Shown here piece by piece: positions 19,047-30,542 of a stretch of DNA of 64,000 nt (position 1 is the stretch's first letter; each line of letters starts with the position of its first letter). A program made the translations under genes and the position numbers. Origin of the DNA: Actinomycetes bacterium. GTDB lineage: Bacteria > Actinomycetota > Aquicultoria > Aquicultorales > Aquicultoraceae. The stretch is taken from contig JAJYQA010000027.1 of NCBI GenBank assembly GCA_021794835.1, positions 1-64,000 on the forward strand. Reading direction: 5' to 3'. Under the pieces are notes generated by a model, which saw nothing but the letters and a program-made list of their open reading frames with translations, was not told where the DNA came from and did not search any database.

Positions 19047-19114
19047 ATTCTATTATCCACCTCCTTACCAACTAAGTGATTGTTGGTTAAGCGCATAAGC
19101 ATTGCCCGTCTTGG

Positions 19115-19155
19115 TATAATTAAACAGGAGATCTGATTAAAAACAATGTTTAATT
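19115..19155 (+). promoter_or_regulatory. Possible uvrA promoter with an inverted repeat
   Basis: TATAAT at 19115-19120 overlaps the left arm of a 9-bp inverted repeat, AATTAAACA (19118-19126) and TGTTTAATT (19147-19155), separated by 20 bases. No good -35 at 17-bp spacing was found. It lies about 85-125 bases before uvrA. It does not match the CGAAC-N4-GTTCG type SOS box. Confidence 0.35.
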
Positions 19156-19167
19156 AACTTGAAAATC

Positions 19168-19218
19168 GTAGCTGCCCGATGAATCGGGCGCGTAGTTACA
19201 CAACCTGTAGAGTTGCCC
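19168..19218. repeat. Dispersed AGTTGCCC-family element upstream of uvrA (copy B)
   Basis: GTAGCTGCCCGAT pairs with ATCGGGCGCG. A second half-site, GAGTTGCCCG, lies about 30 bases further on. The same two-part layout (stem, then a second GTTGC-type half-site) is seen in the copy upstream of hisG at 22188. It ends 21 bases before the uvrA start, so it would be in the mRNA leader. Confidence 0.6.
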
Positions 19219-19239
19219 GTAAGAAAAGAGAACCAAACA

Positions 19240-22080
<2,841 letters not shown>

Positions 22081-22187
22081 ACTTAGCCCTATAGCAGCAG
22101 GATGCCGCTATTTACTTTCTTGCTTTAACGTGTTAAACTAGTAAACAAGCATGCCTTTAATAGATGGCTAATTATGCCGATTAAATA

Positions 22188-22275
22188 GCAGTTGCCTGAT
22201 TTATCGGGCGCGCAGTTGCATAATTCATCGTGCGGCAATAAGGCATATTTTGCGCCCCATAAATAGGGCAACTAC
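22188..22275. repeat. Two opposed copies of the AGTTGCCC stem-loop family upstream of hisG (copies C and D)
   Basis: Copy C (22188-22240) reads AGCAGTTGCCTGAT, then ATCGGGCGCGCAGTTGC, then a second half-site near GTGCGGCAAT. Copy D (22252-22275) is inverted: GCGCCCCATAAATAGGGC followed by AACTAC. Together they fill most of the uvrA-hisG gap and end 17 bases before the hisG start. Confidence 0.6.
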
Positions 22276-22291
22276 GGTGAACGGACACGGA

Positions 22292-23173
22292 ATGTTTAAG
22301 ATGCTAAGTATAGCCTTACCAAAAGGAAGTCTAGAAGAACAAACGCTAATGCTTTTTGCCGAGGCTGATCTTGAGGTCAAGAAGCGTTCACGTGGGTACA
22401 ATCCCACAATAAACGATCCCAGGATCAGCAAGGTTAAGATACTGCGTCCACAGGAAATCCCCAAATATGTTGAAGAGGGATACTTTGACCTGGGGATAGG
22501 CGGCTACGACTGGATTGTCGAGTCGGGCGCCGATGTGGTGGAGGTCGCCGATATGCCCTACGCTAAGACCGGTGCAGGAATTATGCGCCTTGTCATAGCG
22601 GTTCCCGAGGATTCATCGATTAATTCCGCAAAAGATATTCCGCCGGGCAGCCGCGTGAGCACCGAGCTTCCTAACGTGACGAGGCGATACTTCGAGAATA
22701 TCGGCATCCCGGTAAAAATATCATTTTCCTATGGCGCGACTGAGGCCAAAATTCCCGAGCTGGTAGACGTTGTTGTCGACTTAACCGAGACCGGAGAGAC
22801 TTTAAAGCGAAACAGGCTTAAGGTTGTAGATACCGTTTTGGAATCAACGACTCGTCTGATGGCTAACAAAAAGTCCTGGGCAAATCCGGACAAAAGGCAG
22901 GCGATTAAAGAAATAAAAACGCTCCTTTTAGGCGTCATTGAAGCGCGCGGCAAGGTGCTTATAAGTATGAACGTCCCCGAAGACAAACTTGGGGAGGTAG
23001 TATCCGTCTTGCCTGCGCTTAAGAACCCTACGGTATCTAAGCTTTATAACTCAGGTTACTTCGCAGTCGAGACTGTTGTCGAGAAAGCAAGCGTTAACAC
23101 ACTAATTCCACGGCTAAAATCAAAGGGCGCAGAAGACATCATTGAACTTGCTATATCTAAAATCATACGGTAG
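22292..23173 (+). CDS. hisG: ATP phosphoribosyltransferase, long form
   Basis: About 293 residues. This enzyme starts histidine synthesis by joining ATP and PRPP. The catalytic domain begins MLSIALPKGSLEEQTL and contains the family's paired periplasmic-binding-like lobes. A C-terminal ~75-residue ACT-like regulatory domain (about 215-290) identifies the long, histidine-inhibited HisG that needs no HisZ. The start is ATG 22292 or 22301; an upstream frame to 22250 lies inside a stem-loop repeat. No other his gene is adjacent, so hisG is separate from any his operon here. A terminator follows. Confidence 0.93.
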   Translation: MFKMLSIALPKGSLEEQTLMLFAEADLEVKKRSRGYNPTINDPRISKVKILRPQEIPKYVEEGYFDLGIGGYDWIVESGADVVEVADMPYAKTGAGIMRLVIAVPEDSSINSAKDIPPGSRVSTELPNVTRRYFENIGIPVKISFSYGATEAKIPELVDVVVDLTETGETLKRNRLKVVDTVLESTTRLMANKKSWANPDKRQAIKEIKTLLLGVIEARGKVLISMNVPEDKLGEVVSVLPALKNPTVSKLYNSGYFAVETVVEKASVNTLIPRLKSKGAEDIIELAISKIIR

Positions 23174-23218
23174 TATATCGAAATAAATATAACAAAATGT
23201 TTGGCATGTTAGCCCTTT

Positions 23219-23256
23219 AAGCAGGCACCCAACCAACTAACGGGTGTCTGCTTTTA
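23219..23256 (+). terminator. Intrinsic terminator after hisG
   Basis: A 12-bp stem, AAGCAGGCACCC with GGGTGTCTGCTT (one G-U pair), around an 11-base loop and followed by TTAAATTT. It ends the hisG transcript before pabB. Confidence 0.7.
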
Positions 23257-23288
23257 AATTTAAGGAATCAGAAGCCAGGAGTTAAAAT

Positions 23289-24719
23289 ATTAAAGCTCCA
23301 AGATTACTAGTCGAAGAGATAAAATACATTGAAAATCCTGCGGCGGCCTTAGAGGGCCTGCTAAATGATCCACTTCCATTTCTCCTCGATAGTGCCCTTA
23401 GAATGGAAAAATACGGCCGGTATTCCATCCTGGGAAGTAACCCAAAAATTATTTTGAGGGCAAAGAACCGCTTAATTGAAGTAATCAAAAACGGCGAACT
23501 TAACCAATATGAGGGCAACCCGCTAGAGGCGGTGGATGAGACCATAAAATACTTCGGCTCTCTTCAGAACAGCGATTATTCATGGCTTCCGTTTACCGGC
23601 GGTGCAGTTGGATATTTCGGATATGACTTAAACCGGCAAATAGAAAAGCTCCCCGATATCGCTTTAGATGATCAAGGGATTCCGGATATTTGTCTTGGTT
23701 TCTATACCGAGGCTGTAATCATCGACCACCGAGATAACAGGGCATATGCGGTTGCCTATGTGCCGGAAGGCAGCCGGGATAGCGAGCCAAAAGCAGTAGG
23801 TCGCCTTAACCGGCTGATCTTAAAAATTAACAAAGACACTCGGTCGGGACCTAACGGCGAAAACGGCCGGGCTGCCGATAGTCTAACATCAAACTTCACT
23901 CGCAGGGAGTATAGACGTATTATCAATAAGGCTAAAGAATATATAGGTAAAGGAGATATTTTTCAGGTAAATCTAGCCCAGCGGTTTTCCGCCGATTTAA
24001 AGATAAATCATTTCACGCTTTATAAGAGGCTGCGAGAATCCAATCCCGCCCCGTTTGGAGCTTTCTTAAACTACAAGGACCTCTCGGTCTTAAGCTCCTC
24101 ACCGGAGCGTTTTACGTTTGTAGACGACCGTTATGTTGAGACAAGGCCGATTAAGGGTACAAGGCCTAGATATAGTGATAAGATAAAAGATAGCCTCTCT
24201 ATTAATGAGCTTCGTGCGAGCGAGAAAGATGCTGCCGAGCATACCATGATTGTGGATGTTTTACGAAACGACCTAGGTCGAGTTTGCGAATTTGGAAGTA
24301 TTGCAGTACCCGAACTCATGGTTGTCGAGAGCTACAAGGCCGTGCATCACCTTGTCTCGACAGTTGTCGGTAAGCTGCGAGGAGGGATTGGTGCGGTGGA
24401 TTTGCTTAGGGCAGGTTTTCCGGGAGGCTCAATAACCGGCGCGCCGAAGATTCGGGCGATGGAAATAATAGAGGAATTAGAGCCCCATCGCCGAAATATT
24501 TATACCGGTGCGATTGGTTATATAAGCTCAAACAGCAAGATGGATACAAGCATTGCAATTCGCACGATAACTGCGGTGGGTAATAAAGCATACCTGCAGG
24601 TGGGTGGCGGCATAGTTGCCGACTCAAATGCAGATGCCGAGTACGAGGAGACTATTGATAAGGCGCGGGCTTTGTTTCACGCACTTGGCTTCTTTAACTA
24701 TTTAAAAATTCTTATTTAG
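23289..24719 (+). CDS. pabB: Aminodeoxychorismate synthase component I
   Basis: Chorismate-to-aminodeoxychorismate enzyme. It has the PabB-specific Lys nucleophile in TRPIKGTRPR and the core motifs GSITGAPKIRAMEII and VGGGIVADSNADAEYEET. The first ATG is at 23403, but the frame is open and homologous-looking upstream (PAAALEGLLNDPLPFLLDSA) to a stop at 23283. No ATG, GTG or TTG occurs in that extension. ATT at 23289, with AGGAG seven bases upstream, gives a normal ~476-residue protein. The true start is therefore uncertain: a rare ATT start or a lost start codon. pabC follows 38 bases later; no pabA is adjacent. Confidence 0.88.
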   Translation: MKAPRLLVEEIKYIENPAAALEGLLNDPLPFLLDSALRMEKYGRYSILGSNPKIILRAKNRLIEVIKNGELNQYEGNPLEAVDETIKYFGSLQNSDYSWLPFTGGAVGYFGYDLNRQIEKLPDIALDDQGIPDICLGFYTEAVIIDHRDNRAYAVAYVPEGSRDSEPKAVGRLNRLILKINKDTRSGPNGENGRAADSLTSNFTRREYRRIINKAKEYIGKGDIFQVNLAQRFSADLKINHFTLYKRLRESNPAPFGAFLNYKDLSVLSSSPERFTFVDDRYVETRPIKGTRPRYSDKIKDSLSINELRASEKDAAEHTMIVDVLRNDLGRVCEFGSIAVPELMVVESYKAVHHLVSTVVGKLRGGIGAVDLLRAGFPGGSITGAPKIRAMEIIEELEPHRRNIYTGAIGYISSNSKMDTSIAIRTITAVGNKAYLQVGGGIVADSNADAEYEETIDKARALFHALGFFNYLKILI

Positions 24720-24757
24720 TTGGTATGGGATGGAGCAGCAAAGGAGGATAGGCGGCA

Positions 24758-25594
24758 GTGCTTGTCTATATCGATGGCCTGTTTGTTGATGAAGCCGAGG
24801 CACGGGTAAGTGTTTTTGATAGTGGTTTTCAATATGGGGACGGCCTTTTTGAGACCATGCGCTCAAACAGCGGCGAAATATTTGCACTTGAAGAGCACCT
24901 GAATCGGCTAATTAACTCGGCAAGATTATTAGAAATAAAAAATGTTCCTGAAAAAGAAGCTCTGTCCGATGCTTGCAAAAATGTCCTAAAGGTCAATAAT
25001 TTAGCAGATGCACGGATTCGCCTGACTATAACCCGAGGAATCCCGAACGCAACATACCCAACAGTTATTATAACGGCAGCTCATTTTACCGGATACAGTA
25101 AGTTGCTCTACGAAAAGGGTATGTCGGCCATAACCCTTTTTGGGTATCGGTTTTCCCAAAATCCGCTTAACCAAGTAAAATCCACCAGCCACCAAAAGCT
25201 GACTCTGGCAAGAAGAAAGGCGTCTGCTGCTGGTTATGACGAGGCTCTACTTATAAATGAGCAGGGCTATGTAACCGAAGGTTCTTACACAAACGTCTTT
25301 GCGGTAAGGGAAGAGAAAATCTATACACCTCCAGTTGTCGATGGTCTTTTGCCCGGAATAATGCGCGACTTTGTAATTAAGGTAGCTACCCAGGCAGGCT
25401 ATTCGGTGCTGCAGCGGAGCATTCAAGTTGACGATATCTTAAGGATGGATGAGCTTTTTCTAACTAACTCACTTATGGAATTAATGCCCCTTGTTAGAAT
25501 AGATAAAAAACCAATCGGAGATAGCGTCCCTGGTCCAATCACAAAATATTTGATGGGATTGGTTGGTAAGAAGGGCATTGGCGAGTACTCATAG
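24758..25594 (+). CDS. pabC: Aminodeoxychorismate lyase (PabC-type class IV PLP enzyme)
   Basis: A 278-residue class IV aminotransferase-fold protein. Visible are the N-terminal GFQYGDGLFETMR segment, the PLP-lysine region KSTSHQKLTLARR, and EGSYTNVF with the phosphate-binding context. Its position right after pabB argues for the lyase that releases p-aminobenzoate rather than a branched-chain or D-amino-acid transaminase, though these share the fold. The GTG start at 24758 has AAGGAGG ten bases upstream. Confidence 0.85.
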   Translation: MLVYIDGLFVDEAEARVSVFDSGFQYGDGLFETMRSNSGEIFALEEHLNRLINSARLLEIKNVPEKEALSDACKNVLKVNNLADARIRLTITRGIPNATYPTVIITAAHFTGYSKLLYEKGMSAITLFGYRFSQNPLNQVKSTSHQKLTLARRKASAAGYDEALLINEQGYVTEGSYTNVFAVREEKIYTPPVVDGLLPGIMRDFVIKVATQAGYSVLQRSIQVDDILRMDELFLTNSLMELMPLVRIDKKPIGDSVPGPITKYLMGLVGKKGIGEYS

Positions 25595-25631
25595 TGCGGG
25601 TTTTAGATGCGTAAATAAAGTCCTCGCAGCC

Positions 25632-27983
25632 CTAAAATTTACCTTGTAGTTTGCCTTTCTTAGTAACGTCAGGCACCTGAATTTTTCCACCCGTATCCGG
25701 TGCCGGTGTTTGCGTCGTCTGCTGGCCTGGTGGTGGCTGTTGTGACTGGCCTGGCGGCAAGACACTGCTACCGGGTACGCTTACCGTGATCGCGACAACT
25801 GTTCCTTCTTTAACTTGCGCTCCTTCAGTAGGATTCTGCTGAATAACGATCCCGGGCGGACCAGTCGATGGTTGGTTGATTATACTATAGCCAAGATTTA
25901 GGCTAGTTAGCGTCTGGATTGCCCCATCCTGGCTCATGGTTAGAAGATTTGGAACCGAGACGGGTTTGTGAATATCGCACAATTTAATATTCTTGGGAGC
26001 ATATTTGCGAATAAACATATGCGCACTTACGGACGGGCAGAAGTCGGTCGGCCTTAAGTTTGACTCATCACAAAGGTCTATCCAGGTCAGTTCGGCTCGG
26101 TTCGGCCTCTCGAAATAACTTGGCTTAACGCCCCTTAAAGCCATTTTCATGAATGCCGCCCATATCTCGGCTGGGAAGGTTCCGCCGGCAACACTTATCC
26201 TATGGACGTTTGTCATAGCTTTCCTTTTTACCACACCATTTTCTTGGTAAGGTGGAAAACCAACCCAAACTGCAGCTGCCATGTCTGGCGTATAGCCGCA
26301 GAACCAGGCGTCGTAATAACCCGAAGTTGTACCGGTTTTGCCAGCAGCAGGTCTTCCAATCCTAGCCCTCGTGCCGGTTCCATATCGAATAACATCCTGC
26401 AGGATGTCGTTGACGACATCGGCCACTACTCTATCTATTGCCTGTGTCGGCTTGGGTTTATGCTCGTAAACTAGACGTCCATCACTCATCTCAATCTTTT
26501 GTATCCCATAGGGTTCGTTATGCAACCCTTTGTTTGCAAATGTAGAGTACGCGGAGGCCATCTCAAGCGGCGTGACTCCATACTTTAACCCACCCAGAGT
26601 AATCGCGGGACTGTGATTTAAATAACTAGTAATTCCAAGCCTATGGGCAATATTTATTACATTATCTACACCGACCTTTAGTATAAGTGCAGCATAGACA
26701 ACGTTTATAGAAAGCGCGGTTGCCTTTCGAAGCTGTACAAATCCTGCCGACTCGCCCGCGTAATTATGTACCGTCCACTTTCCCCTCCTGCCCATATCAA
26801 AAGTTTGCGGCGATGCGGCGTTAAACTCGTCGTCTGGCGAGACCCCGTGCATTAAGGCAGCGGTAAGCGTAAAGGGTTTAAAAGCAGAGCCCGGCTGTGC
26901 CCCATTCCCGAACGCTGCGTAATTGAATTTGTTTTTGTTATAATCCTTGCCGCCAACCATCGCCTTAACCGCACCGGTTTTCGGGTCGACCGCTACGATA
27001 GATACCTCTGGGTCGGTTGGTGCCGGAAGATATTTCTTCCAGGCAAGCTCGGCAGCTTCCTGTATTTTTGGGTCAAGCGTCGTGTAGATTTTAAACCCTC
27101 GGGTGTTTATATCGTTTTCACTATACTTGAGGTCATTTTCCATCACGTATCTAATCCAATCGGCAAAGTATGGTGCGGTGCCGACATAGTTCTGTTGCTT
27201 TGGCAGTATCCCAAGCGGTTTAGCTTTGGCCGCTGCTGCCTCATCCGGTTTAATATAGCCCTGTGAGAGCATGTTATCAATTACAAGGTTTCGCCGCTTA
27301 GTTGCATATTCCGGATTTTTATATGGGTTGTAGGCTTCAGGCCCCCGGATCAAGCCGGCAAGAAGCGCGCTTTGCTCAATGTTTAGCTGGCTTGCCGGGA
27401 TACCGAAGTAAGTTCGACTTGCCGCCTCAATTCCATAAGCCCCATCCCCGAAGTAGATCGTGTTCAGGTACTTCTCAAGAATTTGATTCTTGGTGTAGTT
27501 GTGCTCAAGCTCAATTGCAAGGAACGCTTCTTTTATTTTTCTCTGGATTGTTTTCTCGGGACTAAAGTACGCGTTCTTAACGTATTGCTGGGTGATTGTC
27601 GAGCCACCCTGCGAGGCGCCGTGGGTTTTTATATCGTTAAGCAGCGCGCCCATAATACGCATATAGTCAAAAGCGCCGTGTTCGTAGAACCGCTGATCCT
27701 CGATAGATATAACAGCTTTTTGCAGTGTAGGGGAGACATGGCTTAATGGAACAATCGTCCTGTTGTCTGTATAAAGCTTTGTTATAAGGGTTCCGTCAGC
27801 CGCGTAAATATAGGTAGTCTGATTTTTTACAACGCTTTTGACGTCGCCGATATCGGGAAGATTATGGGCCACCTTATACACAAAACCTATTGCTGCCGCT
27901 AACACGATTACGAACACAATCGCTGCGGTGAGAATTTTTCTTTTTAGGAAAAACCTAAAAAATGTACCCAGAGATGTTTGCAA
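25632..27983 (-). CDS. Class A penicillin-binding protein (transglycosylase/transpeptidase) with PASTA tail
   Basis: A 783-residue bifunctional peptidoglycan synthase. Order: a short cytoplasmic tail, one membrane anchor (about 17-38), a GT51 transglycosylase (EDQRFYEHGAFD, GGSTITQQYVKN), a transpeptidase with PGSAFKPF (catalytic Ser), SIN and KTGTT motifs, then one PASTA domain, a Pro/Gln-rich linker and a short second PASTA-like start that stops after about 15 residues. The TTG start at 27983 has GGAGG eight bases upstream; the ATG at 28046 has none. It converges on pabC with a gap under 40 bases. Confidence 0.93.
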   Translation of the reverse strand: MQTSLGTFFRFFLKRKILTAAIVFVIVLAAAIGFVYKVAHNLPDIGDVKSVVKNQTTYIYAADGTLITKLYTDNRTIVPLSHVSPTLQKAVISIEDQRFYEHGAFDYMRIMGALLNDIKTHGASQGGSTITQQYVKNAYFSPEKTIQRKIKEAFLAIELEHNYTKNQILEKYLNTIYFGDGAYGIEAASRTYFGIPASQLNIEQSALLAGLIRGPEAYNPYKNPEYATKRRNLVIDNMLSQGYIKPDEAAAAKAKPLGILPKQQNYVGTAPYFADWIRYVMENDLKYSENDINTRGFKIYTTLDPKIQEAAELAWKKYLPAPTDPEVSIVAVDPKTGAVKAMVGGKDYNKNKFNYAAFGNGAQPGSAFKPFTLTAALMHGVSPDDEFNAASPQTFDMGRRGKWTVHNYAGESAGFVQLRKATALSINVVYAALILKVGVDNVINIAHRLGITSYLNHSPAITLGGLKYGVTPLEMASAYSTFANKGLHNEPYGIQKIEMSDGRLVYEHKPKPTQAIDRVVADVVNDILQDVIRYGTGTRARIGRPAAGKTGTTSGYYDAWFCGYTPDMAAAVWVGFPPYQENGVVKRKAMTNVHRISVAGGTFPAEIWAAFMKMALRGVKPSYFERPNRAELTWIDLCDESNLRPTDFCPSVSAHMFIRKYAPKNIKLCDIHKPVSVPNLLTMSQDGAIQTLTSLNLGYSIINQPSTGPPGIVIQQNPTEGAQVKEGTVVAITVSVPGSSVLPPGQSQQPPPGQQTTQTPAPDTGGKIQVPDVTKKGKLQGKF

Positions 27984-28110
27984 ATTACCAGCCTCCACCA
28001 GTACAATTTTTATTGCGGTGATTATGCAAGTTTTGGTTTGCCGCAAAAGAACGCATTTTTTCTAAGTTTTTGTGACCGGTTAATCTGTTGGTAAGCGATA
28101 CTTAGATCCA

Positions 28111-28137
28111 ATTATACCATATATCGGGCGATGCCAA
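28111..28137 (-). promoter_or_regulatory. Promoter of the penicillin-binding protein gene
   Basis: Read leftwards: TTGGCA at 28137-28132, a 15-bp spacer, then TATAAT at 28116-28111. The spacer is a little short for a sigma-70 type promoter. It lies about 130 bases before the TTG start. Confidence 0.45.
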
Positions 28138-28243
28138 GGATCGCAAGGTTTTAAATACGTTATAGCACCGAACTTCTAGCTTCTTATTTTGCTTTTAATA
28201 TGTTACGATAATTACAGGAGAAGTTACCCAGGAGGTGAACAAT

Positions 28244-28471
28244 TTGCGCGAGAAAGTTGAGGAAGCGCTTGGACGTATAAAGCCCGGCCTTCAGGCGGAT
28301 GGGGGCGATATAGAGCTTGTTGACGTCACCGATGACGGTGTTGTTCAGGTGAGGTTGTTGGGTTCATGTGCCGGATGCCCAATGTCCCAGATGACCTTGA
28401 CATATTATGTCGAGCAGACCTTAAAAGAAAGCATCCCTGAGGTGAAGTCAGTACAAAACGTTCTCCTTTAA
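28244..28471 (+). CDS. NifU-like C-terminal Fe-S scaffold protein
   Basis: A 75-residue stand-alone NifU C-terminal domain. It has the LQADGGDIELVDV segment and the CxxC site in GSCAGCPMS that binds a transferable Fe-S cluster between two subunits. It supplies clusters to apo-proteins. The TTG start at 28244 is placed by AGGAGG eight bases upstream; an in-frame GTG at 28235 overlaps that site. A hairpin terminator follows, so it seems to be a single-gene unit. No suf or isc gene is next to it. Confidence 0.9.
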   Translation: MREKVEEALGRIKPGLQADGGDIELVDVTDDGVVQVRLLGSCAGCPMSQMTLTYYVEQTLKESIPEVKSVQNVLL

Positions 28472-28517
28472 ATTTAGTGGTAAACAAACATCACGGTATA
28501 TAGGTTGATTTTATGCG

Positions 28518-28538
28518 GCCGAGGCTTTTAGCCTCGGC
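28518..28538 (+). terminator. Hairpin after the NifU-like gene
   Basis: An 8-bp stem, GCCGAGGC with GCCTCGGC, around TTTTA. There is no immediate T-run, but TTTTT follows 13 bases later. Probable terminator. Confidence 0.55.
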
Positions 28539-28601
28539 TTCGATTGTCGATTTTTGATTCTGACCCCTGGACCAGCATTACTTACTTTCACTCTACGAAC
28601 G

Positions 28602-29849
28602 ATGAACAAAGGACAAAAATTGCTTAAAAAGCCGGAGGTTTTATCTCCGGCGGGAAATATGGAAAAGCTGGAATATGCGGTTGCGTATGGCGCCGATGCC
28701 GTTTATATCGGTGGGCGTGACTTTAGCTTACGCTCAAAAGCAAGCAACTTTTCTGTAAATGACATTAAAAGAGCGGTCCAGATAACGCACAAAGCGGGCA
28801 GAAAGCTTTACGTGGCGCTCAACATATTTGCCAGGGACAGCGATCTTAAAAAGCTTGACCGCTATGCAGCAGACCTGGCGAATGCCGGAGTAGACGCGGT
28901 AATTGTTGCTGATCCTGGTGTTCTGGCTACCGTAAAAAAGGTTGCTCCAGATTTGCGCATTCACATTAGCACTCAGGCCAATGTAACCAACGCGGCTGCC
29001 GCCGAGTTCTGGGCGGCCCAGGGGGCATCAAGGGTGGTCTTGGCCCGCGAGCTCTCCGCCAGAGAGATTGCCGACATCACGCAAAATACCAGTATAGAGG
29101 CTGAAGTGTTTGTCCATGGGGCGATGTGTATCTCTTATTCGGGAAGATGCCTAATAAGCAAGTTTCTTGCCGATAGGGATGGCAACCGGGGAGATTGCGC
29201 CCATTCCTGCCGCTGGAAATATTATCTTGTGGAGGAGAAAAGGCCGGGCCAGTATCATAAGATCCAGGAGGATGACAAGGGCACATATTTCTTCAACTCT
29301 AAGGATTTGGCTCTTATAGGATATATCCCAGAGCTTATGCAATGCGGTCTGGATAGCCTAAAGATAGAGGGGCGCATGAAGAGCACGCACTATGTTGCGG
29401 CCGTCACTAAGATTTACCGGCAGGCTGTAGACCGGTATTTCAGCGACCCGGAGAATTACGAGCCCGACCCGGAGTGGTTTGAAGAGATTGAGAAAGTAAG
29501 CCACCGGAAATACTCAACAGGCTTTTTTCTTGGAAATAAGGGAGAAGAAATCTTAGATTTTGCGCGTTACGAGAAGTCGCATGATTTTGCCGGCCTTGTG
29601 GATGGCTATGATGCGGAAAACGGCCTGGCCACGGTATCGGTAAGAAATAAGCTGAGCAAACCCGGGCCAATCGAGATACTAGGCCCGGATACCTTGGTTA
29701 AAGACTACTATATCTCAAAGATGGTAAGCCTCGAGGGTGTTACTAAGCTTGAGCAGATAGAAGTCTCACATGCCGGATTTAAGGTCGGCATACCATCGCC
29801 CGAACCATGGCCAAAGTTTGCAATTTTACGTCGAAGGGTAACTAGCTAA
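28602..29849 (+). CDS. Peptidase U32-family protein (TrhP/YrrO-like)
   Basis: A 415-residue protein with the U32 fold. It has the N-terminal KPEVLSPAGNMEKLEYAV, the GADAVYIGG loop, EVFVHGAMCISYSGRC, the cysteine-bearing GDCAHSCRWKY segment and the KIEGRMKS motif. Characterised relatives hydroxylate RNA (tRNA wobble uridine) rather than cleaving proteins, and bind an Fe-S cluster through such cysteines. The start is ATG 28602, or TTG 28620 with AAAGGA seven bases before it; the ATG lies within an intergenic word repeat, so TTG deserves weight. A phosphatase gene follows 55 bases later. Confidence 0.85.
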   Translation: MNKGQKLLKKPEVLSPAGNMEKLEYAVAYGADAVYIGGRDFSLRSKASNFSVNDIKRAVQITHKAGRKLYVALNIFARDSDLKKLDRYAADLANAGVDAVIVADPGVLATVKKVAPDLRIHISTQANVTNAAAAEFWAAQGASRVVLARELSAREIADITQNTSIEAEVFVHGAMCISYSGRCLISKFLADRDGNRGDCAHSCRWKYYLVEEKRPGQYHKIQEDDKGTYFFNSKDLALIGYIPELMQCGLDSLKIEGRMKSTHYVAAVTKIYRQAVDRYFSDPENYEPDPEWFEEIEKVSHRKYSTGFFLGNKGEEILDFARYEKSHDFAGLVDGYDAENGLATVSVRNKLSKPGPIEILGPDTLVKDYYISKMVSLEGVTKLEQIEVSHAGFKVGIPSPEPWPKFAILRRRVTS

Positions 29850-29904
29850 TGACTATTGCTCATTGCTCGCTTGCCGTACATAATATTTAGAATAAGAGGT
29901 ACAG

Positions 29905-30411
29905 ATGCTGAAGAAGTTTTTTCCGGATCATTACTATGAATCTATATACGACATCGATCTATTCCACCTAAGAGAGGATGGGATTAAAGGGTTTATTCTT
30001 GACCTTGATAATACTATTGTTGCCCGAAACAGCTCCACCGTCTCCGACGACCTAAAGCATTGGCTTGACTTACTTAAAGAACATGATATCGAAGCCTGCA
30101 TCCTCTCCAACAACTGGAAGCAGCGGGTAAGCTCGATAGCCGAGCAGGTTGAGTTGCCGCTTGTAGCAAGAGCTGCAAAGCCACGAAAAGGGGCGTTCAA
30201 GCGTGCCCTAGATGTCCTGGGCACCGGCAAGGAAGAAACAGTGGTTGTCGGTGACCAGATCTTTACCGACGTCTTCGGCGGAAACATAGCAGGCTTGCGA
30301 ACCATCCTCGTGATGCCGATGAGTAACCACGACGGCATCCATACAAAATTCTTACGCCACCTTGAGCGACTGGTTATGAAACGATGGCAAAAGTGCGGGG
30401 TCCAGGGATAA
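29905..30411 (+). CDS. YqeG-family HAD-type phosphatase
   Basis: A 168-residue HAD IIIA phosphatase of the YqeG group. Catalytic motif I is DLDNTIV (about residues 33-39), followed by ILSNNW (motif II), AKPRKGAF (motif III Lys) and VVGDQIFTDV (motif IV acidic pair). In many Gram-positives yqeG lies next to aroE, and here aroE follows 131 bases later on the same strand. The natural substrate is not known from sequence; a phosphatidylglycerophosphate phosphatase role is known for distant relatives. Confidence 0.85.
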   Translation: MLKKFFPDHYYESIYDIDLFHLREDGIKGFILDLDNTIVARNSSTVSDDLKHWLDLLKEHDIEACILSNNWKQRVSSIAEQVELPLVARAAKPRKGAFKRALDVLGTGKEETVVVGDQIFTDVFGGNIAGLRTILVMPMSNHDGIHTKFLRHLERLVMKRWQKCGVQG

Positions 30412-30414
30412 TTT

Positions 30415-30500
30415 CGAATTGCGAATGTCGAATTAAAGACCGGTGAACTGGTAAACCAGAAATGTAGTCGCCGATTTACCGGGCGCGCATTGGCAGAACG
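30415..30500. repeat. Word repeat plus AGTTGCCC-family stem-loop upstream of aroE (copy E)
   Basis: 30415-30435 is a CGAATTGCGAATGTCGAATT-type word repeat. It continues into a segment shared with the ispA-dxs gap at 55950 (AATGTCGAATTAA, then GGTGAAC). 30463-30500 is a stem-loop of the dispersed family (GTAGTCGCCGATTTACC, GGGCGCGC, then a TTGGCA-type half-site). Confidence 0.5.
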
Positions 30501-30542
30501 ATGAAGGTGAAAGGGTTCAGGAAAAGGAAAAGTGAAAGGGAA

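Noticed and set aside
24758-25594. Branched-chain aminotransferase (IlvE)
   Set aside because: The fold is shared, but direct linkage to pabB and the short length favour aminodeoxychorismate lyase.
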